Positions 7,412 to 15,565 of a stretch of DNA of 23,484 nucleotides are shown one piece after another (the first letter of the stretch is position 1; each line of letters starts with the position of its first letter). Both the position numbers and the translations under genes were made by a program. Under the pieces are notes generated by a model. The model was not told where the DNA came from. It saw only the letters and a program-made list of their open reading frames with translations, and ran no database searches. Source of the stretch: Ruminococcus sp. (lineage in GTDB: Bacteria; Bacillota; Clostridia; Oscillospirales; Acutalibacteraceae); NCBI GenBank assembly GCA_017380355.1, contig JAFOED010000148.1, positions 1 to 23,484 of the forward strand, written 5' to 3'.

Positions 7412-8294
7412 AATAAATAATATTATATTTTATAGAATCAGAACTAAAGGTTTGCGAATTAGGGTTTGTTTTATCCAACACATTCAAAAATCTATCCACA
7501 TAAAAGTATGTATCTAAAGGGTCTGCAAGTTTAGCACAATACCTCTGAATCCAAGTGGCTTCATGTATACTTACCGAATTATGTTTGTATAATATACCTA
7601 AAATATATAGTTGTGAAGTATTCATAGTTTCAAGTTGGACAAGAAAACGCTGAATGTATGTAGCATCCATTATTGTCATCTTACCATCGTTATTAACATC
7701 ATGACGTACTGTGTTATATGTGCACAACAAGTTATACTGGTACATCAATTCATAGAATGCTGTATTAACACGACGGTCGACTATGCTTTCGTCAGCTAAG
7801 AGTTCTTTTGCCTGTGCTAGTTCAGACTGAAAATCATTCCACAGCTCTTCATCATAATAGCCGTTATCATTATTTTCTTTTTCGCAGATAGCAACGAGTT
7901 CTTCTACTTCGACTCTATCGATAACGATATTTCGAAGTTCTTCGCGCATTTTATCGCACAGTAAGGTAGCAGTCTCTAAGTTTATTTCGCCATCGTAAAG
8001 AGTTTTACCTTCTTCATAAGTCAAATACATACATAAAGCTTCCCAACATGTCTCTTCGGCACTTTCGGAATCTACGGTTTCCAACCAGTTAGGATCTTCA
8101 GCCCCTGGAATAGGTGGATTGTAATAATCCTGACCAATACCGAAAGCATAAAACATTTCGAGATTAAGGTTGTATAGCTCCCAAAGTTTTTGTTCAAGTT
8201 CATCATCTGTGTCTTCTGCAAACGCTGTCACAGCAGACAGACACACAAGCACCAAAGCGAGAAGTAATGAAATAAGTCTTTTGAGTTTTTTCAT
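7392..8294 (-). CDS. Secreted FIVAR-like and dockerin protein
   Basis: 300 residues. Residues 1-26 are a signal peptide (MKKLKR, long hydrophobic core, AFA before EDTDD). Residues about 30-125 are acidic, mostly helical and unrecognised. Residues about 130-190 match the FIVAR pattern of helical surface-protein repeats (YDEELWNDFQSELAQAKELL, then VDRRVNTAFYELMYQYNLL). Residues 199-257 are a dockerin: the first repeat DVNNDGKMTIMDATYIQRF is intact, but the second (LYKHNSVSIHEATWIQRY) has lost its calcium-binding acids. Unusually, about 43 residues follow the dockerin. The start has GAGGTGATAAT upstream. Expected outside the cell, held by a cohesin. No catalytic domain is recognisable, so it may be an adhesin or structural component. 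The dockerin call is strong. Confidence 0.8.
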   Translation of the reverse strand: MKKLKRLISLLLALVLVCLSAVTAFAEDTDDELEQKLWELYNLNLEMFYAFGIGQDYYNPPIPGAEDPNWLETVDSESAEETCWEALCMYLTYEEGKTLYDGEINLETATLLCDKMREELRNIVIDRVEVEELVAICEKENNDNGYYDEELWNDFQSELAQAKELLADESIVDRRVNTAFYELMYQYNLLCTYNTVRHDVNNDGKMTIMDATYIQRFLVQLETMNTSQLYILGILYKHNSVSIHEATWIQRYCAKLADPLDTYFYVDRFLNVLDKTNPNSQTFSSDSIKYNIIYYGVKMF

Positions 8295-8674
8295 ATTATC
8301 ACCTCATAAATGATTTAATATTAATAAATATTATGTTTAGTAAGCCATCGGAATCCTCTCCTAATTATTGAATTCTTTATGTATAAATTATAACATATTT
8401 TTGCTCGAAAAACGTTTCTGGTAAAAATTGTACGTTTTCTGGTATAATCTGCACTTTTTATTTCGCGTAAAGAATTATAAGTTAAATATCAGGCATTGTT
8501 CCAAAAAATTACACTTGACAATACCTCTTTTATTTAATTATACCACTATAAAGAAACGCTTGCTATTAGCATTGTACACAAACGTAACCGCAACTTTTTT
8601 ATATATAAAACAAAAACAAAAGCCATCCGAAATTCGGATGGCTTTATTTCTGCCTTTAAGGCTTATATGCTATT
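8295..8674. other. Intergenic region between the dockerin gene and rny
   Basis: 380 AT-rich bases with no convincing gene. It holds, on the minus strand, a TATAAT (8387-8392) about 95 bases before the dockerin gene start, with no good -35. Next comes AGGAGAGG (8355-8362) followed 6 bases later by a three-codon mini-ORF ATG-GCT-TAC-TAA (8337-8348), then the real ribosome site. The right side holds the rny terminator. A short plus-strand frame from 8428 has no ribosome site and atypical composition, and I do not accept it. Confidence 0.6.
8619..8650 (-). terminator. Terminator downstream of rny
   Basis: A 13-bp perfect inverted repeat (AAAGCCATCCGAA, 8619-8631, with TTCGGATGGCTTT, 8633-8645). 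On the minus strand it follows rny and is trailed by TTTTGTTTTTG. It is also T-rich on the plus side, so it may work in both directions. Confidence 0.85.
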
Positions 8675-10228
8675 TTATTTAGCGTAGTCAATCGCACGGC
8701 TTTCGCGGATGATGTTGACTTTAATCTGACCCGGATATTCGAGGTCTTCTTCAATCTTCTTGCAGATATCTCGTGCAAGTGAAGCCATATTATCATCTGT
8801 AACAACCTCAGGCTTAACCATGATTCTGATCTCACGACCAGCCTGAATAGCAAATGATGTTTCAACACCGTTAAATGATGACGCAACCTCTTCGAGCTTC
8901 TGTAAACGCTTGATGTAGTTCTCGAGGTTTTCTCTTCTTGCGCCCGGACGAGCAGCTGAGATAGCGTCGGCTGCCTGTACGATACAAGCAACAACTGTTT
9001 TAGCTTCAACATCACCGTGGTGAGCGTGAATAGCGTGAACAACAGCTTCGCTTTCTTTGTACTTTTTAGCCATATCTACGCCGATTTCGATGTGGCTGCC
9101 CTCGATTTCGTGGTCGAGTGCCTTACCGATATCGTGGAGTAAACCTGCACGCTTAGCAACTGTCGGATCCATACCAAGCTCAGAAGCGATGATACCAGAA
9201 AGGTAAGCAACTTCTAATGAATGGTTAAGTACGTTCTGACCGTAGCTTGTACGATAGCGAAGTCTACCGAGTAACTTAATAAGTTCAGGGTGAATACCGT
9301 TAACGCCTGCTTCAAGTACAGCGCGTTCACCCTCCTGCTTGATAGTAGCTTCGACTTCACGTCTTGCCTTATCAACCATTTCCTCAACTCTAGCAGGATG
9401 GATACGACCATCAGAGATGAGCTTTTCAAGTGAAATACGGGCAATCTCACGTCTGACAGGCTCAAAGCTTGAGAGTGTGATTGCTTCAGGTGTGTCGTCA
9501 ATAATGAGGTCAACACCTGTTAAGGTCTCGATAGCGCGGATATTTCTACCCTCTCTACCGATGATACGACCCTTCATCTCGTCGTTCGGTAATGGAACAA
9601 CGGATACGGTAGCCTCAGCTACCTGATCAGCTGCAAGACGCTGGATAGCAAGAGAGATAATGTTTCTCGCTTTCTTTTCCTGCTCGTCTTTGAGCTGCTG
9701 CTCGAATTCCATAATTTTAAGAGATTTCTCGTGTGAGAGCTCAAGCTCAAGCTGTGAAAGCAAATAAGCTTTAGCCTGCTCTACTGTGTAACCAGAAATC
9801 CTTTCGAGCATTTCAAACTGACTTTTCTTAATGGTTTCAACCTCAGCAAGTTTTGCTTCGGCTTCTTTCATTTTCTTTGCGACTTTTTCTTCCTTTAACT
9901 CGACGTTATCTAACTTCTTGTCAAGGGTTTCTTCTTTTTGCTGGATGCGTCTTTCCTGACGCTGAACCTCCTTACGACGGTCAGAAAGCTCTTTTTCACT
10001 CTCATTTCTGAGGCGGTGAACTTCGTCTTTACCCTCGAGGATGGCTTCTTTTTTCTTAGCTTCAGCGGTTTTAATCGCCTCAGAGACGATACGCTTAGCC
10101 TCCTGTTCTGCACTGCCGATTTCAGCTTCAGCAACCTTTTTACGATACAGTGAACCAATAACCGTACCGACTACGAGTGCTAAAACAACACCTAAAGCAG
10201 TTAACAGGATTTTTAACCACAAGTCCAT
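8675..10228 (-). CDS. rny: Ribonuclease Y
   Basis: Membrane-anchored endoribonuclease that starts mRNA decay in Firmicutes. From the ATG at 10228 it has 517 residues, close to the family's usual 520. Residues 5-25 are a membrane helix. Residues about 30-190 are a long charged coiled coil. A KH domain follows, with GRIIGREGRNIRAIETLTG. The HD domain has LLHDIGKALDHE and the downstream HAHHGD. A GTG four codons upstream (10240) is in frame, but it touches the AAGGAGGTG ribosome site; that site has ideal spacing to the ATG, so the ATG is preferred. Monocistronic, with its own promoter and terminator and a long structured leader. Assignment very secure. Confidence 0.96.
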   Translation of the reverse strand: MDLWLKILLTALGVVLALVVGTVIGSLYRKKVAEAEIGSAEQEAKRIVSEAIKTAEAKKKEAILEGKDEVHRLRNESEKELSDRRKEVQRQERRIQQKEETLDKKLDNVELKEEKVAKKMKEAEAKLAEVETIKKSQFEMLERISGYTVEQAKAYLLSQLELELSHEKSLKIMEFEQQLKDEQEKKARNIISLAIQRLAADQVAEATVSVVPLPNDEMKGRIIGREGRNIRAIETLTGVDLIIDDTPEAITLSSFEPVRREIARISLEKLISDGRIHPARVEEMVDKARREVEATIKQEGERAVLEAGVNGIHPELIKLLGRLRYRTSYGQNVLNHSLEVAYLSGIIASELGMDPTVAKRAGLLHDIGKALDHEIEGSHIEIGVDMAKKYKESEAVVHAIHAHHGDVEAKTVVACIVQAADAISAARPGARRENLENYIKRLQKLEEVASSFNGVETSFAIQAGREIRIMVKPEVVTDDNMASLARDICKKIEEDLEYPGQIKVNIIRESRAIDYAK

Positions 10229-10246
10229 TTGATTTGACACCTCCTT

Positions 10247-10470
10247 GATATTTGTTAGTTAAAAACTAATCAAACTCAACTCATGGGTGCCGTTAATATA
10301 AGATATTCAGTTTTAATCTAGAACCAAACCGCACCCAAAACGGTGCAGGTCAAAAAAATGATAAAAGATATAAATAAAATATCTATGAATAACGGCTCTT
10401 TAAAGAGTCCAATAAGCGAATAGGAACACGGCCCGAGTGGCCCTATGCTCCGAGCATACACAATATGCTT
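10247..10470 (-). promoter_or_regulatory. Structured 5' leader of rny
   Basis: From the predicted start near 10470 to the ATG is about 240 bases, far longer than translation needs. In transcript order it can form TATGCT-CGG-AGCATA (10444-10458), a GGCC-rich hairpin (about 10430-10443), the palindrome CTCTTTAAAGAG (about 10396-10407) and GCACC-GTTTTG-GGTGC (10331-10346). The GGGTGC arm (10331-10336) can instead pair with a GCACCC further downstream (10285-10290). The whole does not match a riboswitch class I recognise. Autoregulation by RNase Y is inference. Confidence 0.45.
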
Positions 10471-10476
10471 AATATA

Positions 10477-10505
10477 ATATTATTATACAGTAATAATAAA
10501 GTCAA
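10477..10505 (-). promoter_or_regulatory. Promoter of rny
   Basis: On the minus strand TTGACT (10500-10505), a 17-bp spacer and TAATAT (10477-10482) form a SigA-type promoter. An overlapping TATAAT sits too close to this -35. It implies a transcript start near 10470. Confidence 0.6.
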
Positions 10506-10827
10506 GTAAAAATACCCTATTTTTATAAAAAATATTTATAATTTAGAAAAATAAATCCTATCACAAATGAATTTTTATTCGTCAGTTTACGACATATATT
10601 TTTATATACAGCTTCAATCTCGCCTGCTTCTTTTTCTAACAAACACAGACAATTTTTGACAACATCATAACAAAGAACTATCACAAAAAATACGTCAAAA
10701 AATCATAAAATTTGTTTTTTGTATACTTTTAACTAAAATTTTCAAAAAATTTGTTGCTTTTGACAGCTAATTTGACGGTTTTTATAAAATATGTACGAAA
10801 ACTTTGTTATTAAAATTGCAGTTTTAC
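10506..10827. other. AT-rich intergenic region between rny and glgB
   Basis: About 320 very AT-rich bases with no open frame of note and no hairpin with convincing arms. Two similar stretches (AAAATTTGTTTTTT near 10707 and AAAAAATTTGTTGCTTTT near 10743) are the only repetition noticed. The strong AT bias may help melt or bend the divergent promoters at either side. Confidence 0.5.
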
Positions 10828-10856
10828 TTGAATTTGTACTAACAAAATGATATTAT
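10828..10856 (+). promoter_or_regulatory. Promoter of the glycogen operon
   Basis: TTGAAT (10828-10833), exactly 17 bases, then TATTAT (10851-10856) make a good SigA promoter about 58 bases before the glgB ATG. A second TATAAT at 10867-10872 lacks a -35. No clear operator was seen. Confidence 0.65.
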
Positions 10857-10913
10857 ATTCTCGATGTATAATGTAAATTATATAATTGAATATATTTAGA
10901 GGAGAGAAAATTC

Positions 10914-13160
10914 ATGAATTATCAGATTTTTGACGAAAGAACCCCTCTTGAACTGTTCCACGGCGGTGACGCAGTAAGAGCTTACGACTTCTTAGGCGCA
11001 CACAAAGTTAACTGGGACGGCAAAGATGGTGTTGTTTTCCGTGTATGGGCTCCTAACGCCCTCACTGTTTCTGTTGTTGGTAACTTCAACAACTGGGATC
11101 AGACAGCAAACTATATGTACAAAATTTCTGACGGTGGTGTGTGGGAACTTTTCATCGAAGGACTTTATGATTTCGAAATCTATAAATACTGCGTTGAAAC
11201 TCCTTGGTTTGAGAAACTCCTCAAATCTGACCCTTACGCATTCCATACTCAGACAAGACCTGACAACGCATCTGTTGTATACGACTTAAACAACCACATC
11301 TGGAGCGACGGTGAATGGTTCGAAGCTAAGAAAAACAAGAACCACTTCGAAGAACCATTAAACATCTACGAAGTTCACGCTGGCTCATGGAGAAAATATT
11401 TAGACGGCAACGTATTCTCATACGACAAACTCGCTGAGGAGCTCATCCCTTACGTTAAGGAAATGGGTTACACACACATCGAGTTTATGCCTATGACAGA
11501 GTATCCGTTTGACGGCTCATGGGGTTATCAGGTAACTGGTTACTTTGCTCCTACTTCCCGTTACGGCAATCCTGACCAATTCATGAACTTTATCGACTTA
11601 TGTCACCAGAACGGTATCGGTGTTATCCTCGACTGGGTACCAGCTCACTTCCCTAAAGACGCTCACGGCTTAGGTCGTTTCGACGGTATTCACTGCTACG
11701 AATACGAAGATTCCCGTAAGGGCGAGCACAAGGAGTGGGGTACATACGTATTTGACTACGCACGTTACGAAGTTATCTCCTTCCTCGTATCAAGTGCTAT
11801 GTTCTGGCTCGATAAATACCACATCGACGGTATCCGTGTAGACGCTGTTGCTTCTATGCTTTACCTCGACTACAACCGTAACGACGGTGAGTGGGTTGCT
11901 AACTGCTTCGGCGGTCGCGAACACTTAGAGGCTGTTGAATTCTTAAAGAGACTCAACACAGCTGTTCACCTCCACCACCCAGAGGTTATGATGATTGCTG
12001 AAGAAAGTACATCATGGCCAATGGTTTCAAAGCCTGTTTACGACGGCGGTCTTGGCTTTGACTACAAGTGGAACATGGGTTGGATGAACGATATGCTCTC
12101 TTACATGTCACTCGACCCACTGTGGAGACCATATCACCACGATAACATCACATTCAGCTTCCTGTACGCATTCTCTGAGCACTTCCTGCTCCCTATCTCC
12201 CACGACGAGGTAGTTTACGGCAAGGGCTCTCTCATCAATAAAATGCCTGGCGACTACAACGACAAGTTCGCAGGCGTAAGAGTATTCCTCTCATACATGA
12301 TGGCTCACCCTGGTAAGAAGCTCACATTCATGGGCGCTGAACTCGGTCAGTTTGACGAGTGGAACTCAACAGAGGAACTCCAGTGGGGTTTACTCCAGTA
12401 CGAAAGACATCAGCAGTTAAATCTCTTCATCAAAGACCTCAACAAATTCTACCTTGATAACAAGTGTATGAGTCAGGTTGACTTCTCATGGGAAGGCTTT
12501 AACTGGATTCACCACGACGACTATCAGCAGAGCATTATTGCTTTCCGTCGTATCGACAAGGACGGCAACTCTGTTATCGTAGTATGTAACTTCCAGCCAG
12601 TACGTAGAGAAAACTATTCTATCGGTGTTCCTGATTTCGGTGTGTACACAGAAATCCTCAACACAGATGATCCTAAGTACGGCGGTTACGACTGCACAAA
12701 CAACCCTGAACTTATCAACGCTTCAGTTGAGCCTATGCACGGTTTAGAACAGTCTATCAACATTTCTGTTCCACCTATGGGTGCTGTTTACCTCAAGTGC
12801 GTTGAAAAGAGAGAGAACCCAAGAGTAAGAGCATTAAAAGAAGCTGAGGCTAGAGCTAAGGCTGAAGCAGAAGCTAAAGCTAAGAAAGAAGCAGAAGAGA
12901 AAGCTAAGAAGAAGGCTGCTGCAGCTGAGAAGAGAAAAGCTACTTTAGCTCGCAAGAAGGCTGAAAAAGAAGCTGCTGCAAAAGCTGAGGCTGAAAAGGC
13001 TGCTAAGGCAGAAGTAAAAGCTGAAGTAAAAGAAGAAGCTAAAGCTGAAGAAAAGCCAGCTAAGAAAGCGTCATCTAAGAAAGCTGCTCCTAAAAAAGCA
13101 GAAGAGAAAGCTCCGGCTAAAAAACCAGCTGCTAAAAAAGCTACAAAAGCTGACAAATAA
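10914..13160 (+). CDS. glgB: 1,4-alpha-glucan branching enzyme with a long Lys/Ala/Glu-rich tail
   Basis: Creates alpha-1,6 branches during glycogen synthesis in the cytoplasm. 748 residues. Residues about 25-115 are the CBM48 domain (VFRVWAPNALTVSVVGNFNNW). The GH13 barrel has DGIRVDAVASMLYLDY (nucleophile D310), MMIAEESTSW (acid/base E363) and ISHDEVVYGKGS (D431). The all-beta C-terminal domain ends near GAVYLKC (about 628). The extra N-terminal module of the long enterobacterial GlgB is absent. Residues about 632-748 are a low-complexity tail of Lys, Ala and Glu: first helical (EAEARAKAEAEAKAKKEAEE), later Pro-containing (KKAAPKKAEEKAPAKKPAAK), like histone H1 tails. Family members of this type normally stop near 630-670 residues. 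First gene of glgBCDA, with ribosome site GGAGAG. Enzyme assignment very secure; tail function unknown. Confidence 0.97.
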   Translation: MNYQIFDERTPLELFHGGDAVRAYDFLGAHKVNWDGKDGVVFRVWAPNALTVSVVGNFNNWDQTANYMYKISDGGVWELFIEGLYDFEIYKYCVETPWFEKLLKSDPYAFHTQTRPDNASVVYDLNNHIWSDGEWFEAKKNKNHFEEPLNIYEVHAGSWRKYLDGNVFSYDKLAEELIPYVKEMGYTHIEFMPMTEYPFDGSWGYQVTGYFAPTSRYGNPDQFMNFIDLCHQNGIGVILDWVPAHFPKDAHGLGRFDGIHCYEYEDSRKGEHKEWGTYVFDYARYEVISFLVSSAMFWLDKYHIDGIRVDAVASMLYLDYNRNDGEWVANCFGGREHLEAVEFLKRLNTAVHLHHPEVMMIAEESTSWPMVSKPVYDGGLGFDYKWNMGWMNDMLSYMSLDPLWRPYHHDNITFSFLYAFSEHFLLPISHDEVVYGKGSLINKMPGDYNDKFAGVRVFLSYMMAHPGKKLTFMGAELGQFDEWNSTEELQWGLLQYERHQQLNLFIKDLNKFYLDNKCMSQVDFSWEGFNWIHHDDYQQSIIAFRRIDKDGNSVIVVCNFQPVRRENYSIGVPDFGVYTEILNTDDPKYGGYDCTNNPELINASVEPMHGLEQSINISVPPMGAVYLKCVEKRENPRVRALKEAEARAKAEAEAKAKKEAEEKAKKKAAAAEKRKATLARKKAEKEAAAKAEAEKAAKAEVKAEVKEEAKAEEKPAKKASSKKAAPKKAEEKAPAKKPAAKKATKADK

Positions 13161-13183
13161 AACTACATCACAATGTTAAAATC

Positions 13184-13206
13184 TGGGCGGGGTTTCACTC
13201 CGCCCA
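13184..13206 (+). terminator. Intercistronic hairpin between glgB and glgC
   Basis: GGGCGGGG (13185-13192), loop TTTCA, CTCCGCCC (13198-13205) form an 8-9 bp GC-rich stem with one G-T pair. It is followed by a poor T run, so it is more likely a partial attenuator or mRNA-stabilising hairpin that sets the ratio of glgB to glgCDA than a full terminator. Confidence 0.55.
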
Positions 13207-13236
13207 AAATCAAATCCTTTTATGGAGGTAAAACTC

Positions 13237-14433
13237 ATGCGTCCTAAAAAAGAAGTGGTCGCTATGCTTCTCGCCGGTGGACAAGGCTCACGTTTAGGCG
13301 TGCTCACAAAAAAGCTCGCTAAACCTGCGGTTCCTTTCGGCGGCAAATACAGAATCATCGACTTTCCTCTCTCCAACTGCACCAACTCCGGTATCGAAGC
13401 TGTAGGCGTACTCACACAGTACCAGCCTCTTATCTTAAACGAATACATCGGTAACGGTCAGCCATGGGATCTCGACGGTATAAGCTCAGGAGTTACTTGT
13501 CTTCAGCCTTACGAATCAAAGGAAGGTTCAGACTGGTACTCAGGCACAGCGAACGCAATTTATCAGAATATCGACTTTATTGACAGATACGACCCAGAAT
13601 ATGTCGTTATCCTCTCAGGTGACCACATCTACAAGATGAATTATGCCGATATGATTAAGTTCCACAAGAAGAACAACGCTGACTGCACAATCGCTGTTAT
13701 CGATGTTCCGCTTGAAGAAGCCTCACGTTTCGGTATTCTTAACACAAACCCTGACGGTTCTATCTACGAGTTTGACGAGAAGCCTGCTGTGCCTAAAAGC
13801 ACTAACGCTTCTATGGGTATTTACGTATTCAGCTGGAATAAATTAAGAAAGTACTTAATCGAAGACGAGAAGAAAGAGAACTCAAGCAACGACTTCGGTA
13901 AAGACGTCCTCCCTGCTATGCTTAACGCAGGCGAGAAAATGATGGCTTATCCTTTTGAAGGCTACTGGAAAGATGTCGGTACTATCGACAGCTTGTGGGA
14001 AGCAAATATGGACCTTCTCGACCCTAATGTCACATTAAGTCTTAAACACGTATACTCACGCAACCCAATGATGCCACCACACTACGTTGGTGAAAACGCA
14101 GAGATTCAGAATTCAATGCTTGCTGACGGCTGTAACGTCGACGGTAAGCTCGAGTTCTCTATCCTCTTCCCTGGTGTTACTGTAGGCAAGGGTGCAACAA
14201 TCAATTCATCTATCATTATGCCTGGTGCTGTTATCGGCGAAGGCGCAAATATTCAGTTCTCTATCATTTCTGAAAACACAGTTATCGGCAAAAACGCACA
14301 GATTGGTAAAAATCCATCTGAAGTTGAAAACCGCGACGACTGGGGCATCACTGTAATCGGCGATGAGCTGAAAATCGGTGACAACGTAGTTATCGGTGCT
14401 AAAGAAATGATTGACCACGATGTGGAGGTGTGA
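13237..14433 (+). CDS. glgC: Glucose-1-phosphate adenylyltransferase (ADP-glucose pyrophosphorylase), catalytic subunit
   Basis: Makes ADP-glucose from glucose-1-phosphate and ATP, the committed step of bacterial glycogen synthesis. 398 residues from the ATG at 13237, which has GGAGG with 8-base spacing. A frame-open ATG at 13222 overlaps that site and is rejected. The nucleotide loop MLLAGGQGSRLGVLT (10-24) is intact. PAVPFGGKYRIIDFPLSNC, SGDHIYKMNY, the sugar-site FDEKP and FEGYWKDVGT are all present. The C-terminal third is a left-handed beta-helix of hexapeptide repeats. Followed by glgD, whose ribosome site lies inside the end of this gene. Very secure. Confidence 0.96.
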   Translation: MRPKKEVVAMLLAGGQGSRLGVLTKKLAKPAVPFGGKYRIIDFPLSNCTNSGIEAVGVLTQYQPLILNEYIGNGQPWDLDGISSGVTCLQPYESKEGSDWYSGTANAIYQNIDFIDRYDPEYVVILSGDHIYKMNYADMIKFHKKNNADCTIAVIDVPLEEASRFGILNTNPDGSIYEFDEKPAVPKSTNASMGIYVFSWNKLRKYLIEDEKKENSSNDFGKDVLPAMLNAGEKMMAYPFEGYWKDVGTIDSLWEANMDLLDPNVTLSLKHVYSRNPMMPPHYVGENAEIQNSMLADGCNVDGKLEFSILFPGVTVGKGATINSSIIMPGAVIGEGANIQFSIISENTVIGKNAQIGKNPSEVENRDDWGITVIGDELKIGDNVVIGAKEMIDHDVEV

Positions 14434-14435
14434 TT

Positions 14436-15548
14436 ATGGGATCTAACAATATTTTAGGCTTAATTTTCGCTAACACATTTGAGGAAAACGTTCCTGAAAT
14501 CACAGCACACCGTACTATGGGTTCTGTTCCTTTCGGTGGCAAGTACAGACTTATCGACTTTCCTCTGTCAAATATGAGCAACTCAGGTATCAACAACGTT
14601 GGTGTCATCACCAAAAGTAACTTCCTGTCCCTTATGGACCATTTGGGAACAGGAAATGCGTGGGATTTAGCAAAACGCAGAAGCGGTCTGACTATTCTCC
14701 CACCGTACAAAGAACACAGCTTCAACAGTATCATAGAAACTCTTTATACACTGCACGGTTTCATTGAACACGGAACTGAGGAATATGTACTCATTGATAA
14801 CGCAGGTTGCGTATCAAACTTCAATTACAGAAAGTTACTTGAATTCCATGAACATAAAGGTGCCGACATCACTTTTATATACTCAAAGAAGAGCAGAGAG
14901 TGTGAAAAACAGTCAGAAGGCACAGCACTTGATATTGATGCAGACGGAAAAGTAACAAAAGTTCTGCTTCCTTCAATCACACACAGCGATACAACTTACA
15001 CTTCTGGGGCATTCCTTATCAAGAAAGATTTACTTATGAATATGGTCAGAAATCTCGTCGCTGAAAACAAAAACGATTTCACAAGAGATTTCCTCCAGCC
15101 TAATGTGAATAAACTGAAAATCTATGCATATGAAAACACAGGTTACTGTGCAATAATCACCTCAATGAAGGATTATTACAGAGCTAGCATGGATTTGATG
15201 AACCCACAGGTCAGAGCTGATCTTTTCAACCCTAAACACCCTATCTACACAAAAGTAAGAGATGATATGCCTAGCCGCTACGGTTTAGAGAGCTCAGTTA
15301 AGGGCTCACTTATCGCTCAGGGTTGCACTATTGACGGCACAGTTGAAAACAGTATAATATCTAAGGGCGTAAGAATCGGTAAAGGTGCTCACGTTAAAAA
15401 CTGTATCATAATGCAGGATACCGTAATCGGCGAAAACGCTGATCTCAGTCACCTTATCATCGACAAAGACGTTACTGTCAGCGAAGGAAAAACAATCATC
15501 GGTTGTGAATCATACCCGATGTATATCGGTAAACGCTCTGTTATTTAA
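14436..15548 (+). CDS. glgD: GlgD, non-catalytic partner of ADP-glucose pyrophosphorylase
   Basis: 370 residues, homologous to GlgC throughout (VPFGGKYRLIDFPLSNMSNS, SRDFLQPNV-type middle, hexapeptide-repeat C-terminus). The nucleotide-binding loop GGxGxRL is replaced by ANTFEENVPEIT, so catalysis is not expected. In Firmicutes GlgD joins GlgC and raises its activity. The GGAGGTG ribosome site is formed by the last codons of glgC. The ATG at 14436 has 7-base spacing, better than an in-frame GTG at 14430 that sits inside the site. Two bases separate it from the glgC stop, so tight coupling and matched subunit amounts are likely. Confidence 0.93.
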   Translation: MGSNNILGLIFANTFEENVPEITAHRTMGSVPFGGKYRLIDFPLSNMSNSGINNVGVITKSNFLSLMDHLGTGNAWDLAKRRSGLTILPPYKEHSFNSIIETLYTLHGFIEHGTEEYVLIDNAGCVSNFNYRKLLEFHEHKGADITFIYSKKSRECEKQSEGTALDIDADGKVTKVLLPSITHSDTTYTSGAFLIKKDLLMNMVRNLVAENKNDFTRDFLQPNVNKLKIYAYENTGYCAIITSMKDYYRASMDLMNPQVRADLFNPKHPIYTKVRDDMPSRYGLESSVKGSLIAQGCTIDGTVENSIISKGVRIGKGAHVKNCIIMQDTVIGENADLSHLIIDKDVTVSEGKTIIGCESYPMYIGKRSVI

Positions 15549-15565
15549 ACTTTGGAGGCAAATAA

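Noticed and set aside
8428..8682. Plus-strand frame in the intergenic region before rny
   Set aside because: No ribosome site, AT-driven composition, and it runs through the rny terminator and into the end of rny.
10229..10240. GTG start for rny four codons upstream
   Set aside because: The GTG is part of the AAGGAGGTG ribosome site; the ATG at 10228 has proper spacing.
12788..13156. Minus-strand open frame of 122 residues rich in Ala, Phe and Ser
   Set aside because: It is the complement of the low-complexity GlgB tail, where GCT/AAG-rich codons leave few stops on the other strand.
13222..13236. Upstream ATG for glgC
   Set aside because: It overlaps the GGAGG ribosome site that serves the ATG at 13237.
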